64,000 nucleotides of DNA, taken from contig NC_000853.1 in NCBI RefSeq assembly GCF_000008545.1, forward strand, positions 1,796,726 to 1,860,725, in the 5' to 3' direction. The notes beneath the pieces were generated by a model. That model had not been told where the DNA came from. It worked only from the letters and a program-made list of their open reading frames with translations, and made no database searches. The translations under genes and the position numbers were made by a program. The stretch's first letter is position 1, and each line of letters opens with the position of its first letter. Shown here one piece after another: positions 1 through 8,060 of this stretch. This stretch comes from Thermotoga maritima MSB8 (GTDB lineage: Bacteria; Thermotogota; Thermotogae; Thermotogales; Thermotogaceae).

Positions 1-1
1 C

Positions 2-937
2 CTCGTGGAAGAGAAAATAAGACACATCAAAGAGACCATAGGGAACAAAAAAGCGATCCTCGCGCTTTCTGGAGGGGTAGATTCTTCCGTTGCAGCGGTC
101 CTCGTGCACAGAGCGATAGGAAAGAACCTCGTGTGTGTCTTCGTGGACCACGGCCTTCTCAGAAAGAACGAGCGAGAAGAAGTGGAGAGAGTCTTCAAGG
201 AACACTTCGACATGAATCTGGTTGTTGTGGATGCCAGGAAGAGATTTCTCGAAAAACTCAGAGGAGTCACGGATCCGGAGAAGAAGAGGAAGATCATAGG
301 AGAAGAATTCATACGAGTGTTCGAAGAGGAAGCGAAAAAACACGATGTGGAATTTCTTGTTCAGGGAACGATCTATTCAGACGTCATAGAAAGCGCCGCA
401 TCCGGAAAGACGACTGCGAAGATAAAGAGCCACCACAACGTGGGCGGTCTTCCAGAGAAGATGAACCTGAAACTGGTAGAACCCCTCAGAGACCTCTTCA
501 AAGACGAGGTGAGAAAAGTAGGAAAGTATCTCGGCATACCGGACAGGATCATAAACAGGCATCCGTTCCCTGGCCCTGGACTCGCCGTGAGGGTGCTGGG
601 AGAGGTCACGGAAGAAAAGCTCGAAATCCTGAGAGAAGCGGACTACATATTCATAGAAACTCTCAGAAAGCATGACTACTACGATAAAGTGTGGCAGGCG
701 TTTGCGGTTCTTCTTCCTATAAAAAGCGTAGGCGTGAAGGGTGACGCGAGGGCGTATGAGTACGTGGTGGCGCTTCGAGCCGTGAACAGCGTGGAGGGGA
801 TGACCGCAGACTGGTCCAGAATTCCGCATGATATACTGGACGAGGCAGCAAGAAGGATCACAAGAGAAGTGAAAGGTGTCGGCAGAGTGGTCTACGATAT
901 AACTTCAAAACCGCCTGCAACCATAGAGTGGGAGTGA
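2..937 (+). CDS. guaA: GMP synthase, ATP-pyrophosphatase/C-terminal part (5' end outside window)
   Basis: GMP synthase converts XMP to GMP with ATP and ammonia in cytoplasmic purine synthesis. The visible ~311 residues hold the whole ATP-pyrophosphatase and dimerisation region: the P-loop SGGVDSS near residue 23, the family signature HPFPGPGL, and the canonical C-terminal ending KPPATIEWE. The reading frame is open to the window edge, and the first visible residues match the linker that follows the glutaminase domain in one-piece GuaA. The 5' part is therefore probably cut off by the window. A GTG at position 5 could start a stand-alone subunit, but no ribosome site can be judged there. The next gene begins 4 bases after the stop. 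Confidence 0.9.
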   Translation, partial: LVEEKIRHIKETIGNKKAILALSGGVDSSVAAVLVHRAIGKNLVCVFVDHGLLRKNEREEVERVFKEHFDMNLVVVDARKRFLEKLRGVTDPEKKRKIIGEEFIRVFEEEAKKHDVEFLVQGTIYSDVIESAASGKTTAKIKSHHNVGGLPEKMNLKLVEPLRDLFKDEVRKVGKYLGIPDRIINRHPFPGPGLAVRVLGEVTEEKLEILREADYIFIETLRKHDYYDKVWQAFAVLLPIKSVGVKGDARAYEYVVALRAVNSVEGMTADWSRIPHDILDEAARRITREVKGVGRVVYDITSKPPATIEWE

Positions 938-941
938 GAAC

Positions 942-1565
942 TTGGAAGAACTGCTGAAAGAACTCGAAAGGATACGAGAAGAAGCAAAACCGCTCGTTGA
1001 ACAGCGGTTCGAAGAGTTCAAAAGATTGGGCGAAGAAGGAACAGAAGAGGATCTCTTCTGTGAACTCTCTTTCTGTGTTCTCACAGCCAACTGGAGTGCG
1101 GAAGGTGGAATTAGAGCGCAGAAAGAAATCGGAAAGGGTTTTGTGCATCTTCCCCTTGAGGAACTCGCGGAAAAACTGAGAGAGGTTGGACACAGGTATC
1201 CTCAAAAGAGAGCCGAGTTCATAGTAGAAAACAGAAAACTGCTGGGAAAGTTGAAGAACCTTGTGAAGGGTGATCCTTTTCAATCCAGAGAGTTCCTAGT
1301 AAGAAACGCAAAGGGGATCGGCTGGAAAGAGGCGAGCCACTTTCTCAGAAACACCGGTGTGGAAGACCTCGCCATTTTGGATAAACACGTTCTGAGACTC
1401 ATGAAAAGACACGGCCTGATTCAGGAGATACCAAAAGGATGGAGTAAGAAAAGATATCTCTACGTGGAAGAGATCCTCAGAAAAGTCGCCGAAGCGTTTG
1501 GAGAATCTCCCGGGAAGTTCGATCTCTACCTGTGGTACCTTGTGAAGGGGAAGGTGGATAAATAG
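942..1565 (+). CDS. ogg: 8-oxoguanine DNA glycosylase/AP lyase, Ogg2 family
   Basis: Base-excision repair enzyme that removes 8-oxoguanine and cleaves the abasic strand. The 207-residue protein has the helix-hairpin-helix GIGWKEASHFLRN with catalytic Lys129, followed by Asp147 in ILDKHVLR. These are the same positions known for the archaeal Methanocaldococcus Ogg, which places it in the Ogg2 group. The start is TTG at 942; its ribosome site (GGAGTGAGA) overlaps the guaA stop, suggesting translational coupling. It sits between guaA and hflK in one apparent operon. Confidence 0.9.
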   Translation: MEELLKELERIREEAKPLVEQRFEEFKRLGEEGTEEDLFCELSFCVLTANWSAEGGIRAQKEIGKGFVHLPLEELAEKLREVGHRYPQKRAEFIVENRKLLGKLKNLVKGDPFQSREFLVRNAKGIGWKEASHFLRNTGVEDLAILDKHVLRLMKRHGLIQEIPKGWSKKRYLYVEEILRKVAEAFGESPGKFDLYLWYLVKGKVDK

Positions 1566-1576
1566 GAGGTGATGGA

Positions 1577-2503
1577 GTGCGAAAATACGTGTGGATAGTC
1601 GTTTTCATCGTGCTGGGAATCTACTTTCTCACCGGTGTGTATCAGGTAGGACCCTCCGAAGTCGCCCTCCTCAAGACTTTTGGAAGATTCACCTCGGTCG
1701 TTCCTTCAGGAATCCACTACCACCTGCCGTATCCGATTCAGTCTCATGTGACCGTCGACGTCACAACTGTGAGAAAGATCGAAATAGGATTCAGAAGCAT
1801 TCAACGAGGGGAGAGGATCTCTTACCAGTCGGTTCCTCAAGAAGCCATAATGATCACAGGAGACAACAACCTCGTGAGTGTGGAAGCGGTGGTTCAGTAC
1901 AGGGTGAAAGACCCCGTCGCTTACGCCTTCAACATCACAGAAGCGGATTCCATCGTGAGATTCACAACAGAATCTGTTCTTCGTGAGAAGGTAGCGATGA
2001 GAAGCATCGACGACGTTCTCACCTCAGGAAGAGATGAAATAGGATTCAAAACTGCCCAAATGCTCCAGGAGATTCTCGATTCCTACAACTGCGGTATAAA
2101 GGTGGAAAACGTTTATCTCCAGGAAGTGGTCCCGCCAGATCCCGTTGTTGACGCCTTCGACGATGTGAACAACGCTCGTCAGGACAAAGAACGTCTCATA
2201 AACGAGGCAAGAAAATACGCCAACGACGTTGTTCCAAAAGCCCAGGGACAGGCACAAGAGATACTGAGACAGGCAGAGGCCTACGCTCAGGAAGTTTATC
2301 TGAAAGCACTCGGCGAAGCGAAAAGATTCGAAGAGGTGCTGGAAGAATACTCAAAGGCTCCTGATATCACGAGAAAACGAATGCTCCTCGACGCTCTCCA
2401 ATCTTTGCTTGAAAAATCCGAAAACAAGGTTTTCTTCGTGGGAAACGGTGATTCTCTGAACATTCTCAACATTTCCGACCTTCTGAAGGGGATGGGAAAA
2501 TGA
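1577..2503 (+). CDS. hflK: HflK-like SPFH/band 7 membrane protease regulator
   Basis: Partner of HflC; in other bacteria HflKC forms a membrane cage around the FtsH protease. One N-terminal membrane segment (about residues 4-20) is followed by the SPFH/band 7 domain and an Ala/Glu/Gln-rich helical region (about 205-265) typical of the oligomerising coiled coil. Length 308 residues is normal for the short form that lacks the Gly-rich N-terminus of E. coli HflK. The start is GTG at 1577 with a strong AGGAGGTGATG just upstream. The stop overlaps the hflC start by 4 bases (ATGA). Confidence 0.88.
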   Translation: MRKYVWIVVFIVLGIYFLTGVYQVGPSEVALLKTFGRFTSVVPSGIHYHLPYPIQSHVTVDVTTVRKIEIGFRSIQRGERISYQSVPQEAIMITGDNNLVSVEAVVQYRVKDPVAYAFNITEADSIVRFTTESVLREKVAMRSIDDVLTSGRDEIGFKTAQMLQEILDSYNCGIKVENVYLQEVVPPDPVVDAFDDVNNARQDKERLINEARKYANDVVPKAQGQAQEILRQAEAYAQEVYLKALGEAKRFEEVLEEYSKAPDITRKRMLLDALQSLLEKSENKVFFVGNGDSLNILNISDLLKGMGK

Positions 2504-3351
2504 AAATCTGGATGATTTCTCTTCTGATCATTCTGATCGTGGTGGGTGCGATCCTTCTTTTCTCTTCTTTCTACGTCCTGGATCAGACACAGCAAGCGGT
2601 GGTTCTGAGGTTCGGAAAGATCGTCGCGGTGGAAACAGAACCTGGGCTTCACTTCAAGCAGCCGTTCGTTGATAATGTGGTGAGATTCGATAAAAGAATC
2701 CTCCTCTACGATATAGAACCAGAAAAGATCATAGCCGCCGACAAGAAAACGCTCGTGATAGACACGTACGTTCTCTGGAGGATAAAAGATGCGGAAGCGT
2801 TCATAAAATCACTGAAGAGCGTGAAGCTCGCTCTTCCAAGAATCGACGATGTGGTTTACTCACACGTGAGGAACATCTTCGCAAAAGCGAACTTCGACGA
2901 GATCATCTCCGAGAAGAGAGAAGACCTTTTGAGGGAAGTCACGGCTCTTTCAAGAGAAGATCTGAAGGACTTCGGCATAGAAGTGGTCGATGTGAGGGTG
3001 AAGCACGCCGACCTCCCCGCTGAGAACGAAAAGGCCGTGTACGAAAGAATGAAAGCGGAAAGATACAGCATCGCTGCACAGATCAGGGCTGAAGGTGAGA
3101 AAGAGGCAAGAAAGATACGTGCGGAAGCCGACAAAACAGCGAAGGTTCTGATCGCGGAAGCTCAAAGCAAAGCAGAGCAAATCAAGGGAACCGGAGAAGC
3201 AAGCGCGGTGAAGATCTACGCGGAGGTGTTTTCAAAAGACAAGGACTTCTACGAATTCTGGAGAACGATGGAGGTTTACAGATCCATCGAGAAAGGAATT
3301 CTCATAATTGGAGACGAACTCGATGCACTGAAATACCTCAAAACGAAGTAA
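2500..3351 (+). CDS. hflC: HflC-like SPFH/band 7 membrane protease regulator
   Basis: Second subunit of the HflKC complex. It has one N-terminal membrane helix (residues 4-25), then a band 7 domain beginning at the QQAVVLRFGKIV-type strand, then the charged helical stretch EGEKEARKIRAEADKTAK (about residues 195-215) that pairs with HflK. Length 283 residues fits the family. Its ATG overlaps the hflK stop, so the two are translationally coupled. The stop codon lies inside a hairpin shared with the converging glycosyltransferase gene. Confidence 0.88.
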   Translation: MKIWMISLLIILIVVGAILLFSSFYVLDQTQQAVVLRFGKIVAVETEPGLHFKQPFVDNVVRFDKRILLYDIEPEKIIAADKKTLVIDTYVLWRIKDAEAFIKSLKSVKLALPRIDDVVYSHVRNIFAKANFDEIISEKREDLLREVTALSREDLKDFGIEVVDVRVKHADLPAENEKAVYERMKAERYSIAAQIRAEGEKEARKIRAEADKTAKVLIAEAQSKAEQIKGTGEASAVKIYAEVFSKDKDFYEFWRTMEVYRSIEKGILIIGDELDALKYLKTK

Positions 3352-3376
3352 GGGAGAGTTCCCTCACTTCATTTTC
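3346..3376. terminator. Bidirectional terminator between hflC and the glycosyltransferase gene
   Basis: Imperfect 10-bp stem AAGTAAGGGA / TCCCTCACTT with a 4-base loop, followed by CATTTT on the + strand. It contains the hflC stop codon and abuts the stop of the converging gene, so it can serve both transcripts. Confidence 0.55.
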
Positions 3377-4173
3377 AGAAAGTTACTCACGCTGAAGAGC
3401 ATTCTGAACATCCATATGTTGAACTTGTTTACCCTGTTCTTTCCGGGGCCGTAACCGAAATCTTTCACCGGTCTGAGAAATCTGTACCTCCCAGCGTTGT
3501 GAACGATGGGAATGAGCTCACCATTTTCGAGATAGAACTTCGAATCTTTCACGTAGAATTTTTCTCGGGCCGTTGAAGGAATGAAGTTGTACTTCGAAGG
3601 AAGTTCCACATGAGGGTTCTTGTAGATCACGTAGTTTCCAATGACAGTATCTCCACCCCAGACGTTTATGTTTTTCAGACGTCTCTCCATTGTTCTTGCG
3701 AGCTCGAGGAAACCTTCCCTTGGTGCTATTATCACACCCACGTTGAAGAGCTTTTTGTTTGAAAGAAAAGACTTTATCTCCTTTCCATTCACAAGGTCTT
3801 CTTCCTTCACCACGAGATCAATGGGTGGACTCAACTGCTCCACAACCGCTCGAAAAGCATCTCTGTGTTCCTCGAATAGGTGCGAGATGTCACTCTGGAA
3901 GATGATGTCTCCGCCATCACAAAACAGGATCTGATCGTACTCAGGATGATTCTCAAGAAAAATGGCAAGATTGATGAAACGCGTGTTGTTTATGAGTCCA
4001 GAACGCTCCACAGCCGGAAAGTTGATAACCTCTTTAGGAAGTCCTGTGAGACCGTAGTTTATGACGAGAACGTCCGTTTTGCTCAGATCCACATTTTCCT
4101 TCAGAGATCTGTACCAGTCGTTCACAAGAAAGTCCCTTATTCTGTCGTTACCTGCCGTTGCTATCAGATTCAA
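3364..4173 (-). CDS. Predicted glycosyltransferase (GT8-like nucleotide-diphosphosugar fold)
   Basis: About 269 residues resembling nucleotide-sugar transferases of the GT8 kind. An acidic metal-site-like motif, FCDGGDIIF, follows a region ending NHPEYDQIL, and the mid-part WGGDTVIGNYVIYKNPHVELPS has the layout of the acceptor/donor pocket with a late HN (IVHNAGRY). There is no signal peptide. The start is ambiguous: ATG at 4179 sits directly against AGGAGGG, so TTG at 4173 with a 6-base spacer is preferred. It is the last gene of the riboflavin operon and overlaps ribH by 26 bases, although no role in flavin synthesis is known for this family. Acceptor and sugar are not predictable. Confidence 0.6.
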   Translation of the reverse strand: MNLIATAGNDRIRDFLVNDWYRSLKENVDLSKTDVLVINYGLTGLPKEVINFPAVERSGLINNTRFINLAIFLENHPEYDQILFCDGGDIIFQSDISHLFEEHRDAFRAVVEQLSPPIDLVVKEEDLVNGKEIKSFLSNKKLFNVGVIIAPREGFLELARTMERRLKNINVWGGDTVIGNYVIYKNPHVELPSKYNFIPSTAREKFYVKDSKFYLENGELIPIVHNAGRYRFLRPVKDFGYGPGKNRVNKFNIWMFRMLFSVSNFLKMK

Positions 4174-4645
4174 AAACATCCCTCCTGAGTCTCTTTCTGA
4201 GATTTGCCATTTCGATCGCTACCATCGCTGCTTCAAAACCTTTGTTTCCACTCTTTGCTCCGGCTCTGTTGAGGGCCTGTTCAAGGGTGTCCGTGGTGAG
4301 AACGCCGAAAACAATAGGAATATCAGAGGTCATGTTGAACTGCGCCACTGCTTTACCTATCTCGTTCGCCACCACGTTGAAGTGGTACGTCTCTCCCCTT
4401 ATCACAGCACCGAGAACGATTATAGCATCATGCACACCGAGATCGAGGAGTCTCTTGAGCGTGTATATCGCTTCCATACTTCCCGGAATTCTCACAACCG
4501 TTATGTTCTCGTCTGAGACACCGTGTCTTTTCAGCCCGTCGAGCGCTCCCTCGAGGAGTTTCGAAGTGACAAGGTCGTTGAACCTAGGAACGACTACGGC
4601 TATCTTCAAACCTTCTCCTCTGTAGTCTCCCTGAACAACCTTCAT
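4148..4645 (-). CDS. ribH: 6,7-dimethyl-8-ribityllumazine synthase
   Basis: Penultimate step of riboflavin synthesis: condenses 5-amino-6-ribitylaminouracil with 3,4-dihydroxybutanone phosphate. The 165-residue protein shows the family landmarks: FNDLVTSKLLEGA near the N-terminus, GSMEAI, the active-site loop GAVIRGETYHF with the catalytic His, and FGVLTTDTLEQA. The ATG follows GGGAGGTGA and overlaps the ribBA stop by 4 bases. It is controlled with the operon by the upstream FMN riboswitch. Confidence 0.95.
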   Translation of the reverse strand: MKVVQGDYRGEGLKIAVVVPRFNDLVTSKLLEGALDGLKRHGVSDENITVVRIPGSMEAIYTLKRLLDLGVHDAIIVLGAVIRGETYHFNVVANEIGKAVAQFNMTSDIPIVFGVLTTDTLEQALNRAGAKSGNKGFEAAMVAIEMANLRKRLRRDVFESDSNGR

Positions 4646-5808
4646 GAATTCACCTCCCTGAAGATTTCTTCGAGTTCGTGTCCGAGCTTTTTCATTTTTG
4701 TCGAAAGATAGAACCTGTTGTGAGGTGTTACTCTTCCGTACAGTCTCTTCGTTTCGACAACTTCGATCCCGTATTTTTCAAGACCAACCGTCTTTCTTTG
4801 GTTGTTGGTGAAGAGAAGAACCCTTTCGATGCCAAGGGCTTTCAAGATCTGCGCTGCCGGTGCGTAATCTCTTTCGTCTTCAGAAAAACCAAGAACTCTG
4901 TTTGCCTCCACCGTGTCCAAACCTTTGTCCTGAAGAGAATAGGCTGCAATTTTGTTCGAAAGGCCGATTCCTCTCCCTTCCTGTCTCAAATAGATCAGGA
5001 TACCTCCGTGAGCTGACATGTATCTGAGAAAATTCGCCAGCTGTGAACCGCAGTCACACCTCAAAGAAGAGAGAACATCCCCGGTCACGCATTCGGAGTG
5101 TATTCTCACAGCAACGGGATCTTCGAGGGGTTCCTTAACGATTGCGAAGTGTTCTTTGCCATCGAGGTGGTTTTCGAAAGAAACAACCTTGAAGACACCG
5201 AAATCCGTTGGAAGTGTTGCTTCTGCTTTTTTCTTCATGAGAAGCTTTCTCTTCACAAATTCACGCCAGACATCGTCCATCTCCAGAACGGGGAGGGAAA
5301 ATTTTTCTGAGAGCTTCAAAACATAATCCAAATTGTGAGAATTTCCCTTCTCATCCAGAATTTCCACGATCACGGCGTGACGGCTGAAGCCCGCGAGCTC
5401 AGAAATTTCCAGAGATGCCTCCGTGTGTCCTTTTCGTCTCTGGAAACCGATTCCTCCTATCACCGTGACGTGACCCGGGTATCTGAACTCATGAAAATAC
5501 CTGCCTTCTGCAAGCTTTCTGCACGTTTCTGCCCTCTCCAACGCTGAAATCCCCGTGCCAGTGCCCCAGTCCACCGGCACGAAGTAGTTCGCTCCGTAGT
5601 TCGAGGAAAGTTTTACGAACCCTCTCTTCAAAAGATCTTCCTCGTCGGCTGTAACACAGAAGAGTCCCTTTCCATATGTAACGAAAAAGCTCACAACGTC
5701 TTCGGTGATCAGTTGAGCGGGAAAAACGAAATCTGCTTCGTTCTCTCTATTTCTGTCGATCAAAATGACGGGCTTTCCTTCCTCAAAAGCCTCTCTCAGT
5801 TCTTCCAC
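4642..5808 (-). CDS. ribBA: Bifunctional 3,4-dihydroxy-2-butanone-4-phosphate synthase / GTP cyclohydrolase II
   Basis: Supplies both precursors of riboflavin. The N-terminal half (about residues 1-190) is the DHBP synthase domain, with the acidic motif DRNRENEADF and the conserved GHTEASLEISELAGF. The C-terminal half (about 195-388) is GTP cyclohydrolase II, with the zinc-binding cysteines in ECVTGDVLSSLRCDCGSQ and the catalytic-region motif RQEGRGIGL. Length 388 is usual for the fusion. The start is GTG at 5808 after GGGGTGAT; the gene overlaps ribE by 26 bases. Confidence 0.95.
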   Translation of the reverse strand: MEELREAFEEGKPVILIDRNRENEADFVFPAQLITEDVVSFFVTYGKGLFCVTADEEDLLKRGFVKLSSNYGANYFVPVDWGTGTGISALERAETCRKLAEGRYFHEFRYPGHVTVIGGIGFQRRKGHTEASLEISELAGFSRHAVIVEILDEKGNSHNLDYVLKLSEKFSLPVLEMDDVWREFVKRKLLMKKKAEATLPTDFGVFKVVSFENHLDGKEHFAIVKEPLEDPVAVRIHSECVTGDVLSSLRCDCGSQLANFLRYMSAHGGILIYLRQEGRGIGLSNKIAAYSLQDKGLDTVEANRVLGFSEDERDYAPAAQILKALGIERVLLFTNNQRKTVGLEKYGIEVVETKRLYGRVTPHNRFYLSTKMKKLGHELEEIFREVNS

Positions 5809-6355
5809 GGTCTATCACCCCTTTCAGGTAGCGAGCGATGATATCGATCTCGTAGTTAACGGGATCTCCGGGCACCAGATACTGGAGGTTCGTGTTCTCG
5901 AACGTGTGTGGGATCACCTGAACACTGAACGTGTCCAGAGAAGTTTCAACGACGGTGAGGCTGATACCGTTCAACGTGATAGAACCTTTTGGAACGATCG
6001 CCCATCTTTCCGACGGCATCGAAAAGAACATGAAATAGCTGTTTCCGCGCCTTTCCATTCCGACAAACCTGACGGTACCGTCCACATGGCCTGTTACCAG
6101 GTGTCCTTCAACTCTGCTGCCGAGAGCCAGAGATTTTTCAAGATTGTAAAAACGAGAAACGAAAAGATTGGTTCTCCTCCTCGTTTCCTCACCCACATCG
6201 AACCAGTACTCTTCTTCTGAAAGCCCGGAGACAGTCAGACACACACCGTTCACCGCTATACTCTCTCCCAGTTTCACTTCCCACGTTCTTTTGAAGAAGA
6301 TCCTCTCTCCTCTGATGTGCCCTCTTTCCACCTTCTGAACTATTCCCGTGAACAC
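5783..6355 (-). CDS. ribE: Riboflavin synthase, alpha chain
   Basis: Final step: dismutates two dimethylribityllumazine molecules to riboflavin. The protein opens with the hallmark MFTGIV and contains two homologous lumazine-binding barrels: about residues 1-88, with SIAVNGVCLTV, and about 89-186, with SITLNGISLTV. There are 190 residues, the normal size. The start is GTG at 6355; it overlaps ribD by 16 bases upstream and ribBA by 26 bases downstream, so translation of the operon is tightly coupled. Confidence 0.95.
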   Translation of the reverse strand: MFTGIVQKVERGHIRGERIFFKRTWEVKLGESIAVNGVCLTVSGLSEEEYWFDVGEETRRRTNLFVSRFYNLEKSLALGSRVEGHLVTGHVDGTVRFVGMERRGNSYFMFFSMPSERWAIVPKGSITLNGISLTVVETSLDTFSVQVIPHTFENTNLQYLVPGDPVNYEIDIIARYLKGVIDRGRTERGF

Positions 6356-7386
6356 GGTCTCATCTCCACCAGAAACTCCGAATCGGAAAACTCCACGTTC
6401 ACCACTTTGAACTTCGGAGGAACCGAAACATCTGACAGATAACCGGAGAAGACATCAAGCCCCTTTCCGAAAATCTTCGTCGAATAAAAACCAAAAACCA
6501 CATCTGCGTGATCCAAAAATTCACTGAACACCTTCGATCCGCCTTCCACCAAGACAGAATCGATATCCCTTTCATACAGATTTCTCAATATACTCTCCAC
6601 AGAACAATCGCTCAGGGCCTTCTCCACGTGTGGTGGATATTCCGCCTCTTCACTTTCTGTGAAAACGATCACCCGAGCGTTTTCTTCGAACACTCTGAAC
6701 ACTTTCCCACTCAAAACACCCTTTCTGTCGAGGATCACCCTCACAGGATTTCTGCCTTCTTTCAGTCTGCAGGTTAGCTGAGGATTGTCCTTCAAAACCG
6801 TTCCAGCACCGACGAGAACAGCAGAGTAGATGTTTCTCATCTCGTGAACCTTGAATCTGAGTTTGTCTGTGATCCACTTGGAATCTCCTCTGTGATCAGC
6901 TATTTTCCCATCTAAGGTGGACGCGTACTTCAGCGCAACGAACGGCCTTTTCTTTGTCACATAAGTGATGAAAAACTCACACAGCTTTTTCACCTCTTCT
7001 TCCAAAACACCTTCTATCACTTCAATACCGTGATTTCTGAATTTTTCCACACCGTTTCCCGAAACAGGATTTGGATCCCTTGTTCCAATCACAACGGTTT
7101 TTATTCCACTTTCTATGATCAGATCCGTGCATGGAGGTGTCTTTCCATGATGATCACAGGGTTCAAGGGTAACTATGAGAGTTGCACCTCGTAAATCTTC
7201 TCCTTTCTTTCTTGCACTTTCTATTGCCATCCTTTCAGCGTGCGGACCTCCAAAATAGGGATGAAAACCCTCCGCGATTATCCTGCCGTCTTTCACAACG
7301 ACCGCACCAACTGGTGGGTTGGGATTCACCCTTCCAAGTCCTTTCTTTGCAAGCTCTATCGCTCTTTTCATGAAAGTTTCATACAT
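6340..7386 (-). CDS. ribD: Bifunctional diaminohydroxyphosphoribosylaminopyrimidine deaminase / 5-amino-6-(5-phosphoribosylamino)uracil reductase
   Basis: Catalyses the second and third steps of riboflavin synthesis. The N-terminal deaminase domain (about residues 1-145) carries the zinc/catalytic motif HAERMAI and the second zinc motif PCDHHGKTPPC. The C-terminal reductase domain (about 146-348) begins FVALKYASTLDGKIA and has the NADPH-site element VLVEGG. The ATG at 7386 is preferred because it follows GGAGGGTG at good spacing; longer in-frame starts would lie inside the riboswitch. First gene of the FMN-regulated operon. Confidence 0.95.
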   Translation of the reverse strand: MYETFMKRAIELAKKGLGRVNPNPPVGAVVVKDGRIIAEGFHPYFGGPHAERMAIESARKKGEDLRGATLIVTLEPCDHHGKTPPCTDLIIESGIKTVVIGTRDPNPVSGNGVEKFRNHGIEVIEGVLEEEVKKLCEFFITYVTKKRPFVALKYASTLDGKIADHRGDSKWITDKLRFKVHEMRNIYSAVLVGAGTVLKDNPQLTCRLKEGRNPVRVILDRKGVLSGKVFRVFEENARVIVFTESEEAEYPPHVEKALSDCSVESILRNLYERDIDSVLVEGGSKVFSEFLDHADVVFGFYSTKIFGKGLDVFSGYLSDVSVPPKFKVVNVEFSDSEFLVEMRPCSRE

Positions 7387-7404
7387 ACAACACCCTCCCT
7401 GTGT

Positions 7405-7431
7405 AAAAGAAAAGGGACCCTCTCGGGTCCC
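7405..7431 (-). terminator. Riboswitch-controlled intrinsic terminator before ribD
   Basis: On the minus strand a perfect 7-bp stem GGGACCC/GGGTCCC with loop GAGA is followed by TTTTCTTTT. It lies between the FMN aptamer and ribD, the place expected for a transcription-attenuation platform: FMN binding should favour this hairpin and stop transcription. Confidence 0.85.
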
Positions 7432-7445
7432 ATATAACCTCCACA

Positions 7446-7566
7446 TCACGCTCTCTCCCATCCGGACTTTCACCGTCGGCCCCGGAATTCCACCGGGTCA
7501 ACCCTCCTGAGAGGGCTCGCGGGCTTTCACCGCCGGTCGGGAATTCCACCCTGCCCCGAGAGCGTT
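7446..7566 (-). promoter_or_regulatory. FMN riboswitch (RFN element)
   Basis: Minus-strand leader of ribD with the conserved RFN landmarks: a closing stem of GCTCTC at one end and GAGAGC at the other, the core blocks TCGGGGCAGGGTGGAATTCC, GACCGGCGGTGAAAGCCCGC and CCGACGGTGAAAGTCCGGAT, and variable hairpins between them (for example CCCTC...GAGGG). The aptamer binds FMN; the downstream terminator implies transcriptional control of ribD-ribE-ribBA-ribH and probably the trailing glycosyltransferase. Confidence 0.96.
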
Positions 7567-7569
7567 TCT

Positions 7570-7598
7570 TTTGTATTCAGTTTTCTCCATTCTATCAA
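7570..7598 (-). promoter_or_regulatory. Promoter of the riboflavin operon
   Basis: Minus strand: -35 TTGATA (7598-7593), 17-base spacer, -10 TACAAA (7575-7570), placing the transcript start at the 5' edge of the FMN aptamer. Confidence 0.65.
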
Positions 7599-7634
7599 GG
7601 ATTTATTTCCAGAAGGTGAACAGATCTTTTAACT

Positions 7635-7889
7635 TCATCTGCCGATCACTCTGTTTTTTCCACGCTGTTTTGCCAGATAGAGGTTATCGTCTGCTTCTTT
7701 GAGAAGATCGTCTATTGTCTCATGATCTTTCATTTCGCAAACACCGATACTCACGGTTACATTCAAGCCGTTTTCAAAGACTTCTTTCTCGATCTTAGTC
7801 CTGATTCTCTCAGCGAGGCTCACCGCTTCGTTCAACTTCGTTTCAGGACAGAGGATCAAAAACTCTTCTCCACCCCACCTCGCAATCAC
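7635..7889 (-). pseudogene. C-terminal fragment of a GGDEF diguanylate cyclase
   Basis: Only the last ~84 residues of a GGDEF domain remain. They begin VIARWGGEEF (the signature loop in its GGEEF form) and continue through VTVSIGV to the usual ending KEADDNLYLAKQRGKNRV. The first half of the domain, including the metal and GTP-binding strand, is absent; the reading frame upstream runs straight into the right end of an IS200/IS605 element. The fragment cannot fold as a working cyclase. Together with 9592-10205 it is the remnant of one membrane sensor-cyclase gene. Confidence 0.8.
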
Positions 7890-8060
7890 TTGACCTCCTC
7901 CCAATCCCCTGAAGGGGATGGGATTCTTGGTGGCTCTCAGGCCACCTTCCATGGAGCCAAAGATGCTCCATGGCCACAGAGGTGCGGATGAAACCTCACA
8001 CCTCTGACGGGGGCCAAACCCGCTACTACCTGGCCTGTGCCAGGATACCTTTTCCAGATG
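7870..8060 (-). ncRNA. Predicted right-end omega RNA (reRNA) of TnpB, with guide
   Basis: TnpB proteins of this transposon family use an RNA made from the 3' end of tnpB and the right end, with a guide taken from the flanking DNA. Here the 3' end of tnpB carries a perfect 9-bp stem (CCATGGAGC/GCTCCATGG, 7949-7973), a second 6-bp stem (GGTGGC/GCCACC, 7929-7946) holding the tnpB stop in its loop, and the right-end hairpin (ATCCCC/GGGGAT, 7904-7919). The guide would be the minus-strand bases 7889 to 7870. The 5' boundary is arbitrary. Family knowledge plus visible structure; expression is not shown. Confidence 0.45.

Noticed and set aside
7387..7473. Upstream in-frame start of ribD
   Set aside because: It lies in the FMN riboswitch and terminator; ATG 7386 has the ribosome site.
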